Shown piece after piece: positions 1-9,917 of a DNA stretch of 64,000 nt (positions within the stretch are counted from its first letter, which is position 1; every line of letters starts with the position of its first letter). Location: positions 68,769,791-68,833,790 of the forward strand of contig OZ026624.1 in NCBI GenBank assembly GCA_964020975.1, in the 5' to 3' direction. The stretch comes from Hermodice carunculata. Its lineage: Eukaryota > Annelida > Polychaeta > Eunicida > Amphinomidae. A program made the position numbers and the translations under genes. The notes below the pieces were generated by a model, which saw nothing but the letters and a program-made list of their open reading frames with translations, did not search any database and was not told the origin of the DNA.

Positions 1-1445
1 AGTATAGAACAAGTTTAGACAAGAATAAGGTGACTTATCCCTGAATTGTATATTTCTTTCTGTTTTATAAAACTCATCTAGAGTCTGGCCTTTACAGTAG
101 GGACGGTCGGTATACCGGAACCACACATATGTTTTATAAGGCCTTGGGTAGCCAGCCATTTGCTGAAACACGTTTAAAATGAATGTTCTTCCCCTTTTAT
201 ACCCGTTACCAACTTTGACGTCAGTTTAGTTTGCTACCTGGGCACAGCCGGGGGTTCTGGTATTAAACGAAATATGTTGAAATAGGTAAATTATTTTTGG
301 TAGAAAGCATTTGTGTATGTGGTTTAAAACATTTATGGCTGTGTGTAATATTCATACAGGCCTTACAATTCAGTTTTATTTGTCACCCAATCCGGAAGGC
401 TGGGGGTTGGATATAAATGATTTGTAAAATGAATAGTTTCATTACATAATAAGTTGCACGTACGAGCAAAGAGAGTTACTCTGAATTCCATAAAGCTATC
501 ATGCTAGGCTGAAAACAAAAGATAAACAAAGAGGTAATCTGATAATGGAAAATATCTGTATTTGTCAATCAACATGAACATCATGTATATAAATGGAAAT
601 GAAACTGAGCTATCCATTTTGCAAAATTTCAACACGATATTAAAGGCTGGTAGATGACAACTGAAGTTGTGTGTTAAGAAGCACCCGGGCTATCATCACG
701 AAATTATATTTGGTGAGACCAGACACAGGTCATGCTAACTTAGGGATCTCTATATTAGATGTGGGTGCAATATAGATTTTACAAGAAGTTCAAGTTGGTC
801 AGTGCAGCTGTCAATATGCAAACCTCTCAAAAATCCATTTAATGCGTCCTTGAATTTGTTAATCATTGCCGGATTCAACCAGACGTAATAAATTCCTTAA
901 ACAAAGTTAGGAGTAAATGATCCAATTTCAAATGGAAAACTATGTCTCGTATTGTTTTTTTATGTTATTTTAATGCAATGTGAAGGGAAACTACCTTCTG
1001 CGAAACGCAGTAAGAATCTATATAAGACTAGTCGTTGTGAAATATATGATAATTTTTAAGACGCAAACTGTGCTTGGACCCACTCTGGACCTGCTTGACA
1101 CAGGAAAGTATAATTCGACTTTGAACAAAGCAGCCTTCTTCAAGTTCGCATGGATGGAAAATTAAACTAACGGCATTCAAAGCAATCACAAGTAGAAATA
1201 AAGATTCCGTCTTCCTATTTCCCTTGATGCAAATAGACTATTCTGAATGCCAAAACCATGTTAATACATATAACTGTTAAGGTACTTGTGATGAGCATTA
1301 CCTGCAGAAATTTTGTAATTTGGTGTAATTTGGTGATTGCAAAATGACACTTTAGAAGTTTTATTATCCACGCAATTATAGATTGCGAGCAAACTAAATG
1401 CTGAAACAAACAGTACATTTCGATTAATGCTATTTCTAAAAGGGG

Positions 1446-1447
<2 letters not shown>
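1..1447. other. No gene seen
   Basis: AT-rich single-copy-looking DNA. Open frames are short, carry no recognisable motif and lack a convincing splice context. Nothing supportable was found on either strand. Confidence 0.5.

Positions 1448-1533
<86 letters not shown>
1448..1533. repeat. (TA)n microsatellite
   Basis: Uninterrupted TA dinucleotide run of about 86 bp. The Tyr-Ile open frames across it are repeat artefacts, not genes. Confidence 0.97.
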
Positions 1534-1535
<2 letters not shown>

Positions 1536-2647
1536 AACAGGTTTACTTGTTGATGGAAGATGAATGAGAATACTAGGTTTACTAGTTTATGGACCATGAA
1601 TGGGAATATTACGCACCCCACCCCCCCCCCCCCACACACACACAAAAATGGTCCCTCTTCCGATATATGCAAAAATGCGGACAATGTTGTAAAGTTTTTG
1701 GACTGAATTTAAAAGGAAAATATATTTTGTTGTCATTCCTGTGCTTTGGTGTTTATCAAGGTTACAAGCTTGGTACTTAATTGCCTTAATCAGTATACGT
1801 TCATTTGGCATAAAGTTAATTTGGCACTACATGCTGTCCGTAATGTCTAAATGTTGGTTTCCAAATAAGAGCCCTAGAAAACGAAGGGGGTTTTTTTTGC
1901 CGACACGCAATGCTAAAATGTTGTTTTTCTTGTATCTTCTTCATTCGTGATTATCGATCATTCAAAATTCGATTGTAATCGGACATTGCATAGAAATATT
2001 TCTTTTTCAAATCACAAATAGACCTTTTACGGCAGATTGTAAAATATATCTGTGCCTTCCATTCTTGCTGCATGATATTAGGGACTTCAAAACCCGACAG
2101 AGGGCAGCAAATACAGACATGTACAATGAAACTTGCATTGCACTATTTGTTTGAAATACACATACTTTCAACTTAAGCTGTTATGTTCAGTCTGCATATC
2201 ATGGGCAAAGGCTCACAAACTACAGATGAACACAATGGATACTCTTTCCTAGCAGCTGATAGTGTCTAACCAGACAACCCATACCGAACCAGCAGTCACT
2301 AACCTCTATCTGATTTGATAATGAACAATTTGTATTATCAAAGAGGGTAACCCAGTATGCGCATATGAAAACACAAATATTCTGATATCCATACATTTTT
2401 TTTCTTGACTCCTCTCTCTGTATCTCAATGTATTTCTTTGCTTCCGTTTTATTTTCTTTCATGCTTTTGTTGTATTCCCGTGTTCATGTTGACCTTTGTA
2501 ACACTTTCCGACATTAATAGTCATTACATTTGGTTTCAGCTCATTTTCTGTGTGCCGTTTTGGTCCTAACCGATGGACTATTGATGTTTAAAACCCGTAC
2601 AAGTTGGTTCGCATTTGACAGCATGAACGTTCAAAATCTTCAAAAAC
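1534..2647. other. No gene seen
   Basis: Holds a C-run followed by a short CA run near 1619-1645 and otherwise ordinary AT-rich DNA. No domain or splice structure was recognised. Confidence 0.5.
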
Positions 2648-2760
2648 TATGTATGTATGTATGTATGTATGTATGTATGTATGCATGTATGCATGCATGT
2701 ATGTATGTATATATGTATGCATGTTTGTATGTATGTATGTATGTATGTATGTATGTATGT
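2648..2760. repeat. (TATG)n microsatellite
   Basis: TATG tetranucleotide run with a few TGCA and TATA variants. It abuts the left end of the 5.1 kb transposon, so the element probably inserted into or next to this tract. Confidence 0.95.
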
Positions 2761-3092
2761 AGACGGGTCAATACACCGATTGACCCCCAAAAAATTGCAA
2801 AAGTTTGTTTTTTGGTGGTTTTATGTTGCATTATGTCTAGTCTACAACATACTAAAAGTTGGACAAGATTGGAGCATGGAAAAGTGTCTAATTTCGAGGA
2901 TGACTTTTGTCATTTTTTAAGTCATTTTTCATGCAATGTGAAAACTACAGAAAGCAATAACTCGGTCAATTTTCAAGATAAATCAATGAAACTTGATTTT
3001 TTACCGGGTTTTCAGGGGCAATCTTTCATATGAAAGGGTTGTCAGTGATGTTGGATCACCCATTGGCCATATCTAGGGGTAACCCTACCCCA
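2760..3092. repeat. Left terminal inverted repeat of Academ-like element
   Basis: Matches the reverse complement of 7537-7878 almost base for base from AAAAAATTGCAAAAG inwards. The outermost part differs by a small gap: the right arm has extra bases carrying AAAGTACCCCTACC. The match fades after ATCTAGGGGTA near 3092. Confidence 0.9.
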
Positions 3093-3140
3093 TATGCACC
3101 CACCTGGGTTCACAAACGAGAATACTTCTGCCAAATTTTT

Positions 3141-3437
3141 TTACGCGTCATCATAATCATCATCTACCACTGGATCATTTGCTATATTGTCACAGTTGCC
3201 ATCTTGGCAATGTCCGCACGCACTGGTACACTGTAGCCCATGCTTTCTGCAGGTACATCTTAGGGTATTGCATCCTTCTGAACAGTTGCAGTGAATCATC
3301 TTAATCAGGGCTTCTGGAGCTGGGCTTTTGTCGGTCATCACTGGAACAAGTTTGTCCACTTCTACCTTCCATCCCCAATCACATGGCTCCATCTCTTCAC
3401 AACAACCCATCCAGTCCATAACCTGGTAGTAAGTCCG
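3141..3437 (-). pseudogene. Cys-rich C-terminal tail of the XPG transposase
   Basis: Continues the nuclease frame after a one-base frame change near 3430-3440. The upstream frame ends in sense at KFHSC, and this frame resumes with YYQVMDWMG. In the related family these are contiguous as KFHSLRxYYQ(V/I)M, so a single lost base explains the break. The tail then runs through a DWGW..E.DKLVPVMTD stretch to a cluster of about ten cysteines, with CNCSEGC, RCTCRKHGLQC and ACGHCQDGNC. This is a probable zinc-binding module as expected at the end of this transposase family. It ends in an acidic DDDYDDA tail and a stop at 3141-3143. Its exact metal-binding pattern and role are not known to me. Confidence 0.7.
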
Positions 3438-4690
3438 CAGGAATGAAATTTACAGGCAGAGGCGGTTGGTGGGAGACGTTCAGGCGTGACAAACATTTTC
3501 GCTCTCGCAACTTTTTTGCAGAGCATGTTGTATCTGAGAGATGCCAGGGAGTCCTCCTGATCTGCATTGAACAATGCTACCATCGCCGTACAACCTTTGG
3601 TTTCCACCACATCTCGACTTTGCTTTGGTGTAGAGAATGCTTTTGAACAGTCTTTCATTGCCTTTTCTTTCTTGATGATTCGTTGGAACCCCACTTTCTT
3701 TCCAATCCCAAATACCCTGGAGACCGAGTCGCATCCAGTAAAGGCATGCAGAAACAACAGGTCATTGCAGACTGCTTCACCAAGCACCTGTTTGAGGACC
3801 TTGATATTATACACGTGTGATTTCACCTTGTCAGAGCGGAAATAGAGTTCAACGCACTTGGAAACATCTGCATGGTAGAGTAAGAGAACAAGAAGATCTG
3901 TGTCTTCTCCAATAAGGGTGGTCGGTCGGAAAGCAGACATGCTGATGGCTGCCTTTGCGATTTCAACGTCGGCGTCACCTTCAGCTTGAATAACATTGCA
4001 GCCATTCTGTCGCATTCGTTCCATGATCAGCTGGATCAGTGCCTGCTTGTTTGCCCCATTTGACAAGAAGTTCTCCTTTTTCCCGACAAATTTGGTCACC
4101 TCTGTAATGTTCACCTTGTTTGCTTTGAGCTTTTGACTTCTCCGCTGATGAGTACAGTCCTTTATACTCGGTCCATCCCCATAACCATCAAACACGACAG
4201 TCGCTCTGCCATAGTGTTTGACTGTGAATGAGGTGTAGTGCTCTGCAATCGAACTGTAGGTACTTTCTTCCGTCCATTTCAAGCGGTGAAGAAGAGATCC
4301 TCCATCTAGTACATATTGCTCTGTAACTGGAACCATTTGTGTCACAGCAGTGACTGATTTGGTTTTAACATAGTTCCTGATTGCTTCCGCAAGCTGCGGT
4401 TTGTCCGCTTGACGCAAGATGTGCTTTCCTTCCAACAAGGACATCGGATAAAGACAGAGTTCATACGACATGACTTCGTCTAGCCGAAGATCACCCGTCT
4501 GTGAGACAACCAGGAACCTCTGAAATAAGAGCGCTGGGTCAATGCTACGATCTTCAGACACTTTCACGTTCTTGCTGGATGCTAGTGTCTTCACCTTCAA
4601 ACTCCGTTTGTGAGAGTAGGAGAAAACCGATTGCCCGTCCATCTTCTGTAGAGTGTCTTTTCGGACGACACAGTGGAAGACATGGCCCAA
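3362..4690 (-). CDS. XPG/FEN1-like nuclease part of Academ-like transposase
   Basis: A 442-codon frame whose acidic motifs follow the order of structure-specific XPG/FEN1 nucleases: VLDGGSLLHR (D129), VVFDGYGDGPS (D168), AEGDADVEIA (E237, D239, D241), GEDTDLLVL (D263, D265) and HAFTGCDSVS (D321). The last is followed directly by FGIGKKVG, a helix-hairpin-helix-like loop. In FEN1 these residues bind two metals and cut branched DNA; here they would presumably process transposition intermediates, which is inference. The first codons are not a natural start: about residues 15-50 (KMDGQSVFSYSHKR) resemble the middle of the family's longer protein, so translation once ran in from the upstream transposase frame, which it overlaps by 94 bp. 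The 3' end loses frame after KFHSC. Confidence is high for the domain, lower for expression as a separate protein. Confidence 0.85.
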   Translation of the reverse strand: MGHVFHCVVRKDTLQKMDGQSVFSYSHKRSLKVKTLASSKNVKVSEDRSIDPALLFQRFLVVSQTGDLRLDEVMSYELCLYPMSLLEGKHILRQADKPQLAEAIRNYVKTKSVTAVTQMVPVTEQYVLDGGSLLHRLKWTEESTYSSIAEHYTSFTVKHYGRATVVFDGYGDGPSIKDCTHQRRSQKLKANKVNITEVTKFVGKKENFLSNGANKQALIQLIMERMRQNGCNVIQAEGDADVEIAKAAISMSAFRPTTLIGEDTDLLVLLLYHADVSKCVELYFRSDKVKSHVYNIKVLKQVLGEAVCNDLLFLHAFTGCDSVSRVFGIGKKVGFQRIIKKEKAMKDCSKAFSTPKQSRDVVETKGCTAMVALFNADQEDSLASLRYNMLCKKVARAKMFVTPERLPPTASACKFHSCGLTTRLWTGWVVVKRWSHVIGDGR

Positions 4691-7293
4691 ACAGTTCTCT
4701 GGTGCTCCGACATCCCACTTCCTCGCGTCAGCGCCCCTTGGGTTTTAAGTGAGCGCATTAGCGTTTGCTCGATCACGAGATCGGAGCCAAGACCAGCCCA
4801 GCATTGGCTGCTGCGTCTGATTACGTGAAACCCAGACTGGAACTTCTGATGTACTTCAGGGTTGTCCTCCTTCAATGCATGCATCTTCTGGAGATACAGA
4901 CGAGCCGACTTCAGATAATTCGGATGGCCAGCGGCTGCGAATATTGGCAGGCAAGCTGAGACGGCACCGAGATGCATCTCCCAAGACCCCATTCGATCAG
5001 CTGCAACTAGTGCCCTAGCAATCCCTAGCATGTGCTGATAGTTTACCCACAGTTTGCTGGTCTTGGACGTCCTCACCAAGTCATCCTTTTTCAAAGCTAG
5101 AGTGTTGTGAATCATGCGAACGCAATCTGATTCCAACAACGACTCCAAGTCACATTCGCCAGTCTCCATCAGCATGTACAGTCTCTCAAGTTCATCCACT
5201 TGGTCCTGAAAACCAGGGTCATCCTCCAGGATTTTCGCAACAATCTGACGTGTAAGACACTGATATACCAGCAGGTGACCACGAAACGCTCGTTGGACTG
5301 CCTTTCCACTCATCATGTGCACGACAGCATTTTCACCATACACTGTCTCCATGATCTCTTTGAGTCCACTGCCATCCATCAAAGTGCCAATAGCACCCAG
5401 CAAATTCATGAAGGTATGAAAGCTACCAAGTAATAGTATCACATTCCTGATTGGACTATCATCTGGAACAGCGTTCATGATTTCAGACGCCTTCCAAAAT
5501 AGCGGCTGATCGAAGGTAATGATAGTTGGCATGTTGTGTTTTGATGAAAGACTGCATAGGTAATCTAGTGTGGACAAGATACAGGTTTTGTCTCCAGGGT
5601 TCATATCGATCATTGGTAGAAACTGTACAAAAGATTTTCCTGGATACTCGCACTCCTTATGCAGCAGGTGCATCATGCCTTTCCAACTGGGAGTACTCTG
5701 GTGGAACCGAAAGGACATTTCCCAGCAAATGTCCACTTTGCGATCACATACATCAGATGTGTATGAGAGGGCCTGAAATTCAATGTTTCTGTTGACATGT
5801 TGTGCGTAGCGGTATTCTATGATGTCAATTTTCGTCCTTTCAACAACTTTCAACTCAGCCATTTTCTGTCTTGGTATGCCATGACTGACTTGCTTCCCTG
5901 GCGTGATAGCCGCTATCATACCCATCCCATGAAAGCTACCCTTTCCATCCAAGGTTATGATGTTATGATCCACGTTGTCTGCGGCAAATAACAGAGACTG
6001 ATTAAGAATCTCAACGTCATCCAACACATCCTCAGCAAGTGAACATGCCGCGTTCTCTTCAAACCTTTGTACCTCTGGGTATGATGAAGCAAACCCCATG
6101 GTTGAAAGACTGTCCATCAAGAATCGTGACCTGTACAAGTGGTGCATTTGCACTGCGAGACCAAGCTGTAAAGGTGCAATTACAGCTCTTGGACGCACAG
6201 CCTGAACAACAGCTTGCCCGATGCCAGCAACCTTTCTAGTTGTATCCTTCCCAACAAACAGATGCTGCAGCAAGAATCGCAGACTTGGAGGGATAAACTC
6301 TAACGCTGTGTTAAGGTTCAGTTCGGCCAGAGTTGGATACGTCTCCCCAATTGGCACAACTGTCGTCTTAATGTCACTTTTGATGAGTTTTGCTGCGGTA
6401 AGGATAATTGCACGTTTCTGCGCTTCCTCGTCGCCTTCCCGAGGTGAATTGTAGTATTCACGAAGAATGTTGCAGGTTTTTTCCCTAAAGGTCACAATGT
6501 TTTTGACACCACTCCGACCTTCTGTCACGAATATGGAGTTTCCATATCGACTTATCAGCTTTTCCTTGAGGTACTGATTTCCATACGCCGTGGATTTACT
6601 GTGTTGCAAGTATTCTCCCATCTTAGGGACAAGGTCTGATATCGTCAGTTGTTCCTCATCATTTTCCTCGAGGAATACGCAAACCCTTTCGAATGCCTCG
6701 TCCTGGTCACTGTCCTTGGGTCTTCCACTTTTTCGTCGTTTGGCTGATTCAACTGACGTGAACTGTCTTGGGATGCCCCGCATTGTGCGAAAGTTGACGT
6801 TACATGACTGGTGGTAAACACAGTCTGCCGCATGAAGATCACCACCAAAATATTCGATCCGGCCTTGAACAGCAATGGCCCACTCATCCCCTCTTGTTTT
6901 GCAATGAACCAATATAGTTTGAACAAATGCATCTGTCTTCACATAGAAAATCCTTTCCTCACTCTTTCGTCTAGGGTCTACATTCGTAGCATCAGTTCCA
7001 CAGAAAAAACAATGTGTTTTACTGTCAAACGGTCCCAGAGATACACGAGCACTCCTTTTCACTGGCCCAGCAGAATCGTCCTTGTTAGCAGCAATAGCAA
7101 TGTCCTTTTTGTTGATGTGGCTAACCCGACATGTCTTGTGAACACTAGTCCCAGCTTCAACCCTGACTTTCACACCTCTTTCGATGCTTGCACGATTGAT
7201 ACCTTCCGCTCCTTTTTCTCGAATCACCACCGTCTCCTCACAGTCCAAACACCGTTCACATAAAGGACAGGTTTCTTTGCTGATTGAGCACAT
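4597..7293 (-). CDS. Academ-like transposase, zinc-finger and catalytic region
   Basis: An 898-codon frame and the longest in the window. The N-terminus is Cys/His-rich: CPLCERCLDC at 9-18, HKTC near 52-55, HCFFCGT at 94-100 and DCVYHQSCN at 157-165, probably zinc-binding and DNA-binding. A basic patch KRRKSGRPK lies near 185-193. The conserved core has ADNVDHNIITLDGKGSFHGM (438-457), ITFDQPLFWKAS (592-603) and LLLGSFHTFMNLLGA (620-634), which I recognise from uncharacterised transposon proteins of cnidarians, sponges and molluscs. The acidic residues there are candidate RNase-H-fold catalytic residues, but I cannot assign the triad. After RGSGMSEHQRTVWA (858-870) similarity to the family stops and a foreign-frame tail of about 28 residues ends at 4597, while the nuclease continues in another frame. 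A frame change, probably with a small deletion, lies near 4690-4720. The start Met sits just before the Cys cluster. Confidence 0.8.
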   Translation of the reverse strand: MCSISKETCPLCERCLDCEETVVIREKGAEGINRASIERGVKVRVEAGTSVHKTCRVSHINKKDIAIAANKDDSAGPVKRSARVSLGPFDSKTHCFFCGTDATNVDPRRKSEERIFYVKTDAFVQTILVHCKTRGDEWAIAVQGRIEYFGGDLHAADCVYHQSCNVNFRTMRGIPRQFTSVESAKRRKSGRPKDSDQDEAFERVCVFLEENDEEQLTISDLVPKMGEYLQHSKSTAYGNQYLKEKLISRYGNSIFVTEGRSGVKNIVTFREKTCNILREYYNSPREGDEEAQKRAIILTAAKLIKSDIKTTVVPIGETYPTLAELNLNTALEFIPPSLRFLLQHLFVGKDTTRKVAGIGQAVVQAVRPRAVIAPLQLGLAVQMHHLYRSRFLMDSLSTMGFASSYPEVQRFEENAACSLAEDVLDDVEILNQSLLFAADNVDHNIITLDGKGSFHGMGMIAAITPGKQVSHGIPRQKMAELKVVERTKIDIIEYRYAQHVNRNIEFQALSYTSDVCDRKVDICWEMSFRFHQSTPSWKGMMHLLHKECEYPGKSFVQFLPMIDMNPGDKTCILSTLDYLCSLSSKHNMPTIITFDQPLFWKASEIMNAVPDDSPIRNVILLLGSFHTFMNLLGAIGTLMDGSGLKEIMETVYGENAVVHMMSGKAVQRAFRGHLLVYQCLTRQIVAKILEDDPGFQDQVDELERLYMLMETGECDLESLLESDCVRMIHNTLALKKDDLVRTSKTSKLWVNYQHMLGIARALVAADRMGSWEMHLGAVSACLPIFAAAGHPNYLKSARLYLQKMHALKEDNPEVHQKFQSGFHVIRRSSQCWAGLGSDLVIEQTLMRSLKTQGALTRGSGMSEHQRTVWAMSSTVSSEKTLYRRWTGNRFSPTLTNGV

Positions 7294-7536
7294 CTTCTAC
7301 TCACAAATGAAAATGTTGTAGTTGAGTCTGGGAAAACACCAGATTTTGATAATATAACGTCAAAGTACCCCTACCTCCTATGGAAAAAAATGCTTTTGCT
7401 GGTTTTATGTGAGTCTGGGTCTAGCCTACAACTTGAGAAAGCCACATTGGGCATAAGTATGCCTTATAATACCCGTAACTGATAGAACATCCATGCTCAC
7501 ATTACCTTAGTGCATGGTGGCCTCGTAACAAACGTG
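7294..7536. other. 5' flank of the transposase gene within the element
   Basis: About 240 bp between the transposase start and the right TIR, including the subterminal repeat at 7360-7433. By position it is the most likely place for the element's minus-strand promoter, but I see no clear TATA box placed for it. Confidence 0.5.
7360..7433. repeat. Subterminal inverted copy of the TIR head
   Basis: CAAAGTACCCCTACC, then GGTTTTATG and CTGGGTCTAGCCTACAACT, repeat the outer part of the right TIR but in the opposite orientation, the same as the left TIR. The copy is diverged. Subterminal repeats of this kind can bind transposase in other superfamilies; here that is inference. Confidence 0.7.
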
Positions 7537-7878
7537 TGGGGTAGGGTACCCCTAGATATGGCCAATGGGTGATCCAACATCGCTGACAACCCTTTGATAT
7601 GAAAGATTGCCCCTGAAAACCCAGGTAAAAGATCAAGTTTCATTGATTTATCTTGAAAATTGACCGAGTTATTGCTTTCTGTAGTTTTCACATTGTATGA
7701 AAAATGACTTAAAAAATGACAAAAGTCATCCTCGAAATTAGATACTTTCCCATGCTTCAATCTTGTCCAACTTTTAGTATGTTGTAGACTAGACCCAATG
7801 CAACATAAAACCACCAAAAAACAAACTTTTGCAATTTTTTTGGGGTAGGGGTACTTTGGCCTTATATTGACCCGTCTA
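7537..7878. repeat. Right terminal inverted repeat of Academ-like element
   Basis: Reverse complement of the left arm. The outer end reads TGACCCGTCTA and is followed by ATG, matching the ATG before the left end. Confidence 0.9.
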
Positions 7879-8584
7879 ATGTGTGTGTACACATATATAC
7901 ATACAGATATAACTATATACCTATATAATATTAAGTATTGTGCACATGAATACCATTGAACAAATCTGTATAGTTTGAAATTATACCTATTATGATAGAC
8001 ACATCACGACTTCTATGGATATGTTAATGACAATGGTATGTCTAATGATGTGGATAAAAAATTGTAGCATTTTGATTCATGCATTGTAGGAATACTTTGA
8101 AAATCATATCTTCATATGTGTTTGGACTCAGAGACAGATCAACATCCAAGGCACCACACACAATAGCCTACACACCTACAGTGCAGCTATTGCATCATGG
8201 ACCACCCAAACTTGCACATTTTTACGCATGCTCGAGCACTGCGCCACGCATGTTGCATGCCGCCAACGAGATATGCTTGCTACCGGCGTGCTCAAATGTG
8301 CGCGCTTACCTTTTTAAGCATGCGCGGACGTGCCCATTTTTTTCTGGCATCTGGTAACTGGCGTGTTACAAAATGCGTTGAGCCTATCGCACGATGTTGA
8401 ATGCCTGTTTGGCGAGGTTGAATCAACTGTTCAAACCGTGCACGCAATGCTAGCATCGCCTGTTCGTCATTCTTGTTATGCAGAGAACCCGTACGACACA
8501 TGATTGCTTTGACCTAATCATAATTGACATGTTGATCTCAACCTACAAAAAGCATCATGCAGGAACAGGAAGGAGCTGGTGGTG
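7879..8584. other. No gene seen; CpG-rich block
   Basis: AT-rich to about 8150. Then 8200-8480 is unusually rich in GCATGC, GCGTGC and other CpG words compared with its surroundings. A block of similar texture lies at 9230-9500 on the other side of the Tc1-like remnant. The two could be arms of an old element, but I cannot align them with confidence. Confidence 0.4.
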
Positions 8585-9073
8585 TCAGGGCCACAACAGA
8601 CAATGGTTTCTATTTTCTCCCCTGCTCCAGTCAAGGCCTCGTCTTAACCGTCTTATGTGCGATATGGACAGCGACAAACCAACAAATTCCTGTAAAAGTT
8701 TTTGTATGCCACAAGCTGTACTCTCCTGATTAAAAGTCATAAGATCATCAATCAATTTCAGATGCTGATTTGTTACTTTCTGTCGCGCCCGGCAACACGT
8801 TTTTACAGTGGTAGGAATTCTTCCTGTTTCCCTGTGATATTTCACCACCCCTTTTAATGTATTTTGCCCAATGGTAACATGGTGCTGTTGAATCAGTATA
8901 TTTCTCAGTTGAATAAAACTGTGTCCATCCTGTTTTTCCCGAACCATTTTCCATTTCATGTTCTTACCGACACGCGCCATATTGCTCTGGCGGGAAAAAA
9001 GATGACGTGGTAAATCTTGGAAATTAACTGACGACACTCGCACTTTTCTTCCGCACGTGCATGGCATGTACAC
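8585..9073 (-). pseudogene. Tc1/mariner-like transposase N-terminal remnant
   Basis: A 162-codon frame resembling the paired helix-turn-helix N-terminus of Tc1-type transposases. Residues about 50-150 include FIQLRNILIQQHHVTIGQNT, LKGVVKYHRETGRIPTT, then an Arg/Lys-rich linker and STACGIQKLLQEFVGLSLS, SHIRRLRRGLDW. This matches the usual pattern of HTH, YxETG, linker, second HTH and R.LR..GL. The DDE catalytic half is absent downstream, so it is a 5' fragment. There is no relation in sequence to the complete Tc1 element at 15.9-17.6 kb. Attribution rests on pattern, not a search. Confidence 0.6.
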
Positions 9074-9917
9074 TTAAATATACATAAATTTATACGCATT
9101 AAAGGACGGAACTTACGATATGTTTGTAAGTGTTTTTCAAGTGTCGAGTAGGATATATTTTGCTGTATGCCTTTTCACGACTGTGCAATGCCAGGATTTC
9201 ATTTTTATCGTTTAGCCAAATTTAAAGTGCGAGCCATGAAGGACAACCCACTTTGTCAAATACGCAAGGTGACTGCAGGTGTAAGGCACCTTGCATGTCG
9301 CACGATGCGGTCACCACTCGCACAATATTCGCTTGAAATTCGCACCATGCTCGTCCGTTGGCACGCAGCCAGACGCATTGCAAGCCAAATGCGAAGAGGG
9401 ACGAGCACGCATTCGCATGATCCGAGCATCTTATTTGAGCATGCTACACGAGGCTAGCACTTTTTCTGTTTGTGCGCCAACGTGCTCGACGGGCTAACAA
9501 TTTGGTCCATTTGGAGGGAGCTGCACTGTGCTGACCTGTAAAATGTCTGTATTGTTTACATTTTGCCCCCAACAAACTGGCCAATATCACTGCCATGATG
9601 ACATAATTCTCAATCCGTAACTTGATTTCCGCCCAAAATACATCAAAGTACCCGTTCAAGAGTCAGCACATTTAACTCCAACTTCTATATCGCTGTCATT
9701 GATTATGCCACGCTTTTTTCAGACCAATATCACCACATACTGTATGTTTGCCATGTTTACAACATTTTAGCGGCATTCACATTACGAAATAGCCTAACAC
9801 AGGTCTAGGCTTGGAAAGATCTGCAGTTCCACTAATGCGTCTAACAGTTATGTCATATTTTAATTAACATTTAATCTTATGTGATGTTCTATCTTAAATG
9901 TTTCTCTGGGTTTACAG
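9074..9917. other. No gene seen; second CpG-rich block
   Basis: 9230-9500 is CpG-rich with repeated GCACG/GCATG words. The plus-strand frame at 9167-9457 has no recognisable motif. The rest is AT-rich, and a pyrimidine tract leads into the candidate acceptor at 9917. Confidence 0.4.

Larger units (their letters stand above)
2760..7878 (-). mobile_element. Academ-like DNA transposon with XPG nuclease
   Basis: A 5.1 kb element bounded by inverted repeats of about 335 bp that begin TAGACGGGTCAATA at both ends. The flanks are compatible with a 3-bp ATG duplication, although the left flank is a TATG repeat, so this is not decisive. Read on the minus strand it holds a large transposase-like frame (898 codons), an XPG/FEN1-type nuclease frame (442 codons) and a Cys-rich tail. 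From family knowledge, a transposase joined to an XPG nuclease with 3-4 bp duplications is the hallmark of Academ elements (AcademX type); I could not search to confirm the superfamily. The TIRs are near-identical by eye, so the insertion is fairly young, yet the coding region is split over three frames, so this copy is probably not autonomous. Confidence 0.75.

Noticed and set aside
1261-1684. Tyr-Ile-rich open frames over TA tracts, and similar frames at 24.1, 25.0, 41.7, 56.7 and 58.3 kb
   Set aside because: They are translations of TA microsatellites, not genes.
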